A program made the position numbers and the translations under genes. This document shows, one piece after another, positions 6,221-7,887 of a DNA stretch of 7,887 nucleotides. Under the pieces are notes generated by a model. That model was not told where the DNA came from. It did no database searches and saw only the letters and a list, made by a program, of their open reading frames with translations. The DNA comes from Bacteroidales bacterium (lineage in GTDB: Bacteria > Bacteroidota > Bacteroidia > Bacteroidales > JAGOPY01). Each line of letters begins with the position of its first letter. The stretch's first letter is position 1. The stretch covers positions 1 to 7,887 of the forward strand of contig DAOWEV010000004.1 in the NCBI GenBank assembly GCA_030638325.1, read 5' to 3'.

Positions 6221-7655
6221 GCCACACAACCACCTTATGTGTCTGAACAGAACCCGGGCCGGCAATTTTAATGAAGATGATACTTCCCGGAAGATCTTCA
6301 AGATTGGCTGAAATGATATGATCTCCGGGGTTTAAGAATGAATCATGTAATATCCCCACGGGTTTTCCCTGAACATCATGGACCGTTATTTTAACATGCC
6401 CGGGAATGTGCAATGCAAGATTGATGTAAGTCTTTCCGGAAGAAGGATTGGGATATACTCCTGAAACAAACTCCCTGTGATCAGGTTCATGGGGAGGAGC
6501 AACAGACAACAGGAAATCCGATTCCCAAAAGCCCATATCCGGATCCGCACCGTTATACGTACCGGGAGGCCTGTTAATGATCGTATCCCCGCGGAAAACA
6601 TAAAAACCGGTTCCGGCATCTATGCACGGAGAATTTGATAAAAGGTGGTAGTCAGGATCAAACCAGGGCATCATATTGATGTTTTTATCCAGCCAGTTTA
6701 AGGTATCATCACCATCCACATAAATATTCTGATACCCTCCTTCAATATCCGAATGAAAAACAGACAGTGAGTTAAACATGCCTGTGTCAAAGAAAACTTC
6801 ATTGGGATAGTTATCGAAAAAAATTGAATTTCCCACTATGGCCATGCTATTGTCATAGCAGAAATACAGGGCACCACCTCCGTAAAAGGCTGTATTATTG
6901 GCTATTGTCACATTTTTCAAAATGACGGTGCCCTGGGATGCACAGGCGATACCCCCTCCCCAATAAGAGGTCACATTATTCGTAATCAAGGTGTTGCTAA
7001 TCTCTACTTTCGAGAAATAATCAATATATATACCACCACCTTTTCCATGTACCCTTGTAGCAGTAAGCATATTACCCCTGATTTCCGAGCTATCGATGGA
7101 AACATTGCAATAGTACCTGATTTTTAGCCCTCCCCCAAAGTCATACCCGGTATTATTCAGCACCTTAACATTTTTAATGATCACATCGCTGTATCCGATG
7201 GCAATACCTCCACCTCCCGCATATGATGTTCCCGTAGCATGATTATTGGTAATAATTAAATCGTATAGCCGGACGCTGACATGGGAACAGCGAATCCCAG
7301 CCCCATGGGAACTAAATCCGTTAATAACCGTAAAACCTCTGATTGTAACATTGCTTTCATTGTTGTTGATGGTAATAACCGGCCCCTGTGCGTTCCCGTC
7401 GATGATAGTCTGGCTGATATAACCCGTATCCCTCGTTGTGGTGATGAGGGATGTAATCAGTATATTCTTCCCGTTAAAATTGAGATTCTCGATATAAACA
7501 CCCGGTTTAACGAGGACAGTATCCCCGCCATAAGCTGCATCAATGGCAGACTGGATGGTCGGATAGTTATCAGGAACAATCAATATCTGGTTGAATGATG
7601 ATAAAGGGAACAATAACAATACTAATAGAATGATTGATAGACTGATCTTTTTCAT
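6210..7655 (-). CDS. Secreted beta-helix protein with T9SS type A sorting domain
   Basis: This is a 481-aa exported protein. A signal peptide covers residues 1 to about 20-23 (lysines, then a Leu/Ile-rich core). The entry segment VPDNYPTIQSAIDAA (27-41) is typical of right-handed parallel beta-helix proteins. Repeated coils with Asn- and Gly-rich turns such as ITNN, GGGI and IANN run to about 280. SPCIDAG (342-348) and DMGFWE (373-378) are a pair often found at the end of such domains. The T9SS sorting domain begins at VYPNPSSG (400-407), continues through VHDVQGKPV (425-433) and ends near HKVVVW. The protein should be secreted through the outer membrane and anchored or released by T9SS. Its ligand is unknown; carbohydrate binding or lyase activity is only a possibility, and no catalytic motif is recognised. 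The last codons and stop lie inside a heptad repeat. No Shine-Dalgarno or convincing promoter was found upstream. Confidence 0.92.
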   Translation of the reverse strand: MKKISLSIILLVLLLFPLSSFNQILIVPDNYPTIQSAIDAAYGGDTVLVKPGVYIENLNFNGKNILITSLITTTRDTGYISQTIIDGNAQGPVITINNNESNVTIRGFTVINGFSSHGAGIRCSHVSVRLYDLIITNNHATGTSYAGGGGIAIGYSDVIIKNVKVLNNTGYDFGGGLKIRYYCNVSIDSSEIRGNMLTATRVHGKGGGIYIDYFSKVEISNTLITNNVTSYWGGGIACASQGTVILKNVTIANNTAFYGGGALYFCYDNSMAIVGNSIFFDNYPNEVFFDTGMFNSLSVFHSDIEGGYQNIYVDGDDTLNWLDKNINMMPWFDPDYHLLSNSPCIDAGTGFYVFRGDTIINRPPGTYNGADPDMGFWESDFLLSVAPPHEPDHREFVSGVYPNPSSGKTYINLALHIPGHVKITVHDVQGKPVGILHDSFLNPGDHIISANLEDLPGSIIFIKIAGPGSVQTHKVVVWREW

Positions 7656-7732
7656 GATCCGGTATTCTGACAGTTATACTATTGATTAGATGCTGTAAAT
7701 ATAGCAAATAATTGACAAATAGTTACTAAATC

Positions 7733-7752
7733 AATTAGGAATTAGGAATTAG
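7733..7752. repeat. Heptanucleotide repeat, aattagg
   Basis: Two exact copies of aattagg (7733-7739, 7740-7746) are followed by six of the seven bases of a third (7747-7752). The array lies about 80 bp upstream of the beta-helix gene start. Confidence 0.75.
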
Positions 7753-7788
7753 TATCTTAATTTTGATATTCGTGTTTTTTTTGGCAGA

Positions 7789-7816
7789 AATTCTAAATCC
7801 GAAACCCTAAGCACTA
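7789..7816. repeat. Degenerate 7-bp-period series
   Basis: Four consecutive heptads read aattcta, aatccga, aacccta and agcacta. Each fits A-A/G-n-n-C-n-A, with A at positions 1 and 7 and C at position 5 in all four. This could be a decayed heptanucleotide array related in form to the exact ones nearby. Taken alone it is weak, because the region is A-rich. Confidence 0.4.
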
Positions 7817-7887
7817 AACAAATTCAAGTGAATTAAACCCAAATGATATAAACTGTTTTAAGCAATTGAAAATTTGAATATTTGATA

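Larger units (their letters stand above)
7656..7887. other. AT-rich non-coding region upstream of the beta-helix gene
   Basis: This 232-bp stretch has no supported gene, tRNA or structured RNA. It holds an aattagg array and a degenerate 7-bp-period series. A minus-strand TATATTTA (7703-7696) is one base off the -7 consensus but has no -33 box at a good distance, so the promoter of the beta-helix gene is not assigned. An eight-T run at 7775-7782 has no hairpin before it. Confidence 0.6.

Noticed and set aside
7281..7598. 105-aa plus-strand reading frame
   Set aside because: It is antisense to the beta-helix gene and without features of its own.
7775..7782. Eight-T run as an intrinsic terminator
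   Set aside because: No GC-rich hairpin precedes it and no gene on the plus strand ends nearby.

Overview
The window looks like Bacteroidota (Bacteroidetes) DNA. Three things support this. One secreted protein ends in a type IX secretion (T9SS) sorting domain. Two divergent start regions carry the Bacteroidota -7 element TAnnTTTG, with TTG/TTTG boxes about 22-23 bp upstream. Translation starts mostly lack Shine-Dalgarno sequences. The long outer-membrane protein is also of a Bacteroidota type: a degenerate peptidase-MA-like region, a TolB-like propeller and an Omp85-like barrel in one chain.

Layout, left to right. Positions 1-1957 (minus strand) hold most of a group II intron: ribozyme domains I-III, a 432-aa reverse transcriptase/maturase, and domain V at the extreme left. 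Domain VI and the 3' exon lie outside the window. The 5' splice boundary can be placed at 1958/1957 because the adjacent exon bases pair with two intron segments (EBS1 and EBS2). Positions 2006-5341 (minus) encode the 1111-aa outer-membrane protein, whose stop lies 48 bp upstream of the intron. A divergent promoter region at about 5342-5541 separates it from a 214-aa glyoxalase II-like metallo-beta-lactamase-fold hydrolase (5542-6186, plus). That gene converges on a 481-aa secreted beta-helix protein with a T9SS tail (6210-7655, minus). Positions 7656-7887 are AT-rich and non-coding.

The genes do not form an obvious pathway. The coherent pattern is between them. Each intergenic stretch carries a short tandem repeat with a 7-bp period, and the unit sequence differs at each site: cgttaat; aacctgc/aacatgc; accactc/accattc; aattagg; and a degenerate AAnnCnA series. 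These repeats touch functional sites. One forms part of the intron's target (IBS2), one occupies the -33/spacer region of a predicted promoter, and one supplies the last codons and stop of the T9SS protein. This recurring heptad architecture is the most unusual signal in the window.
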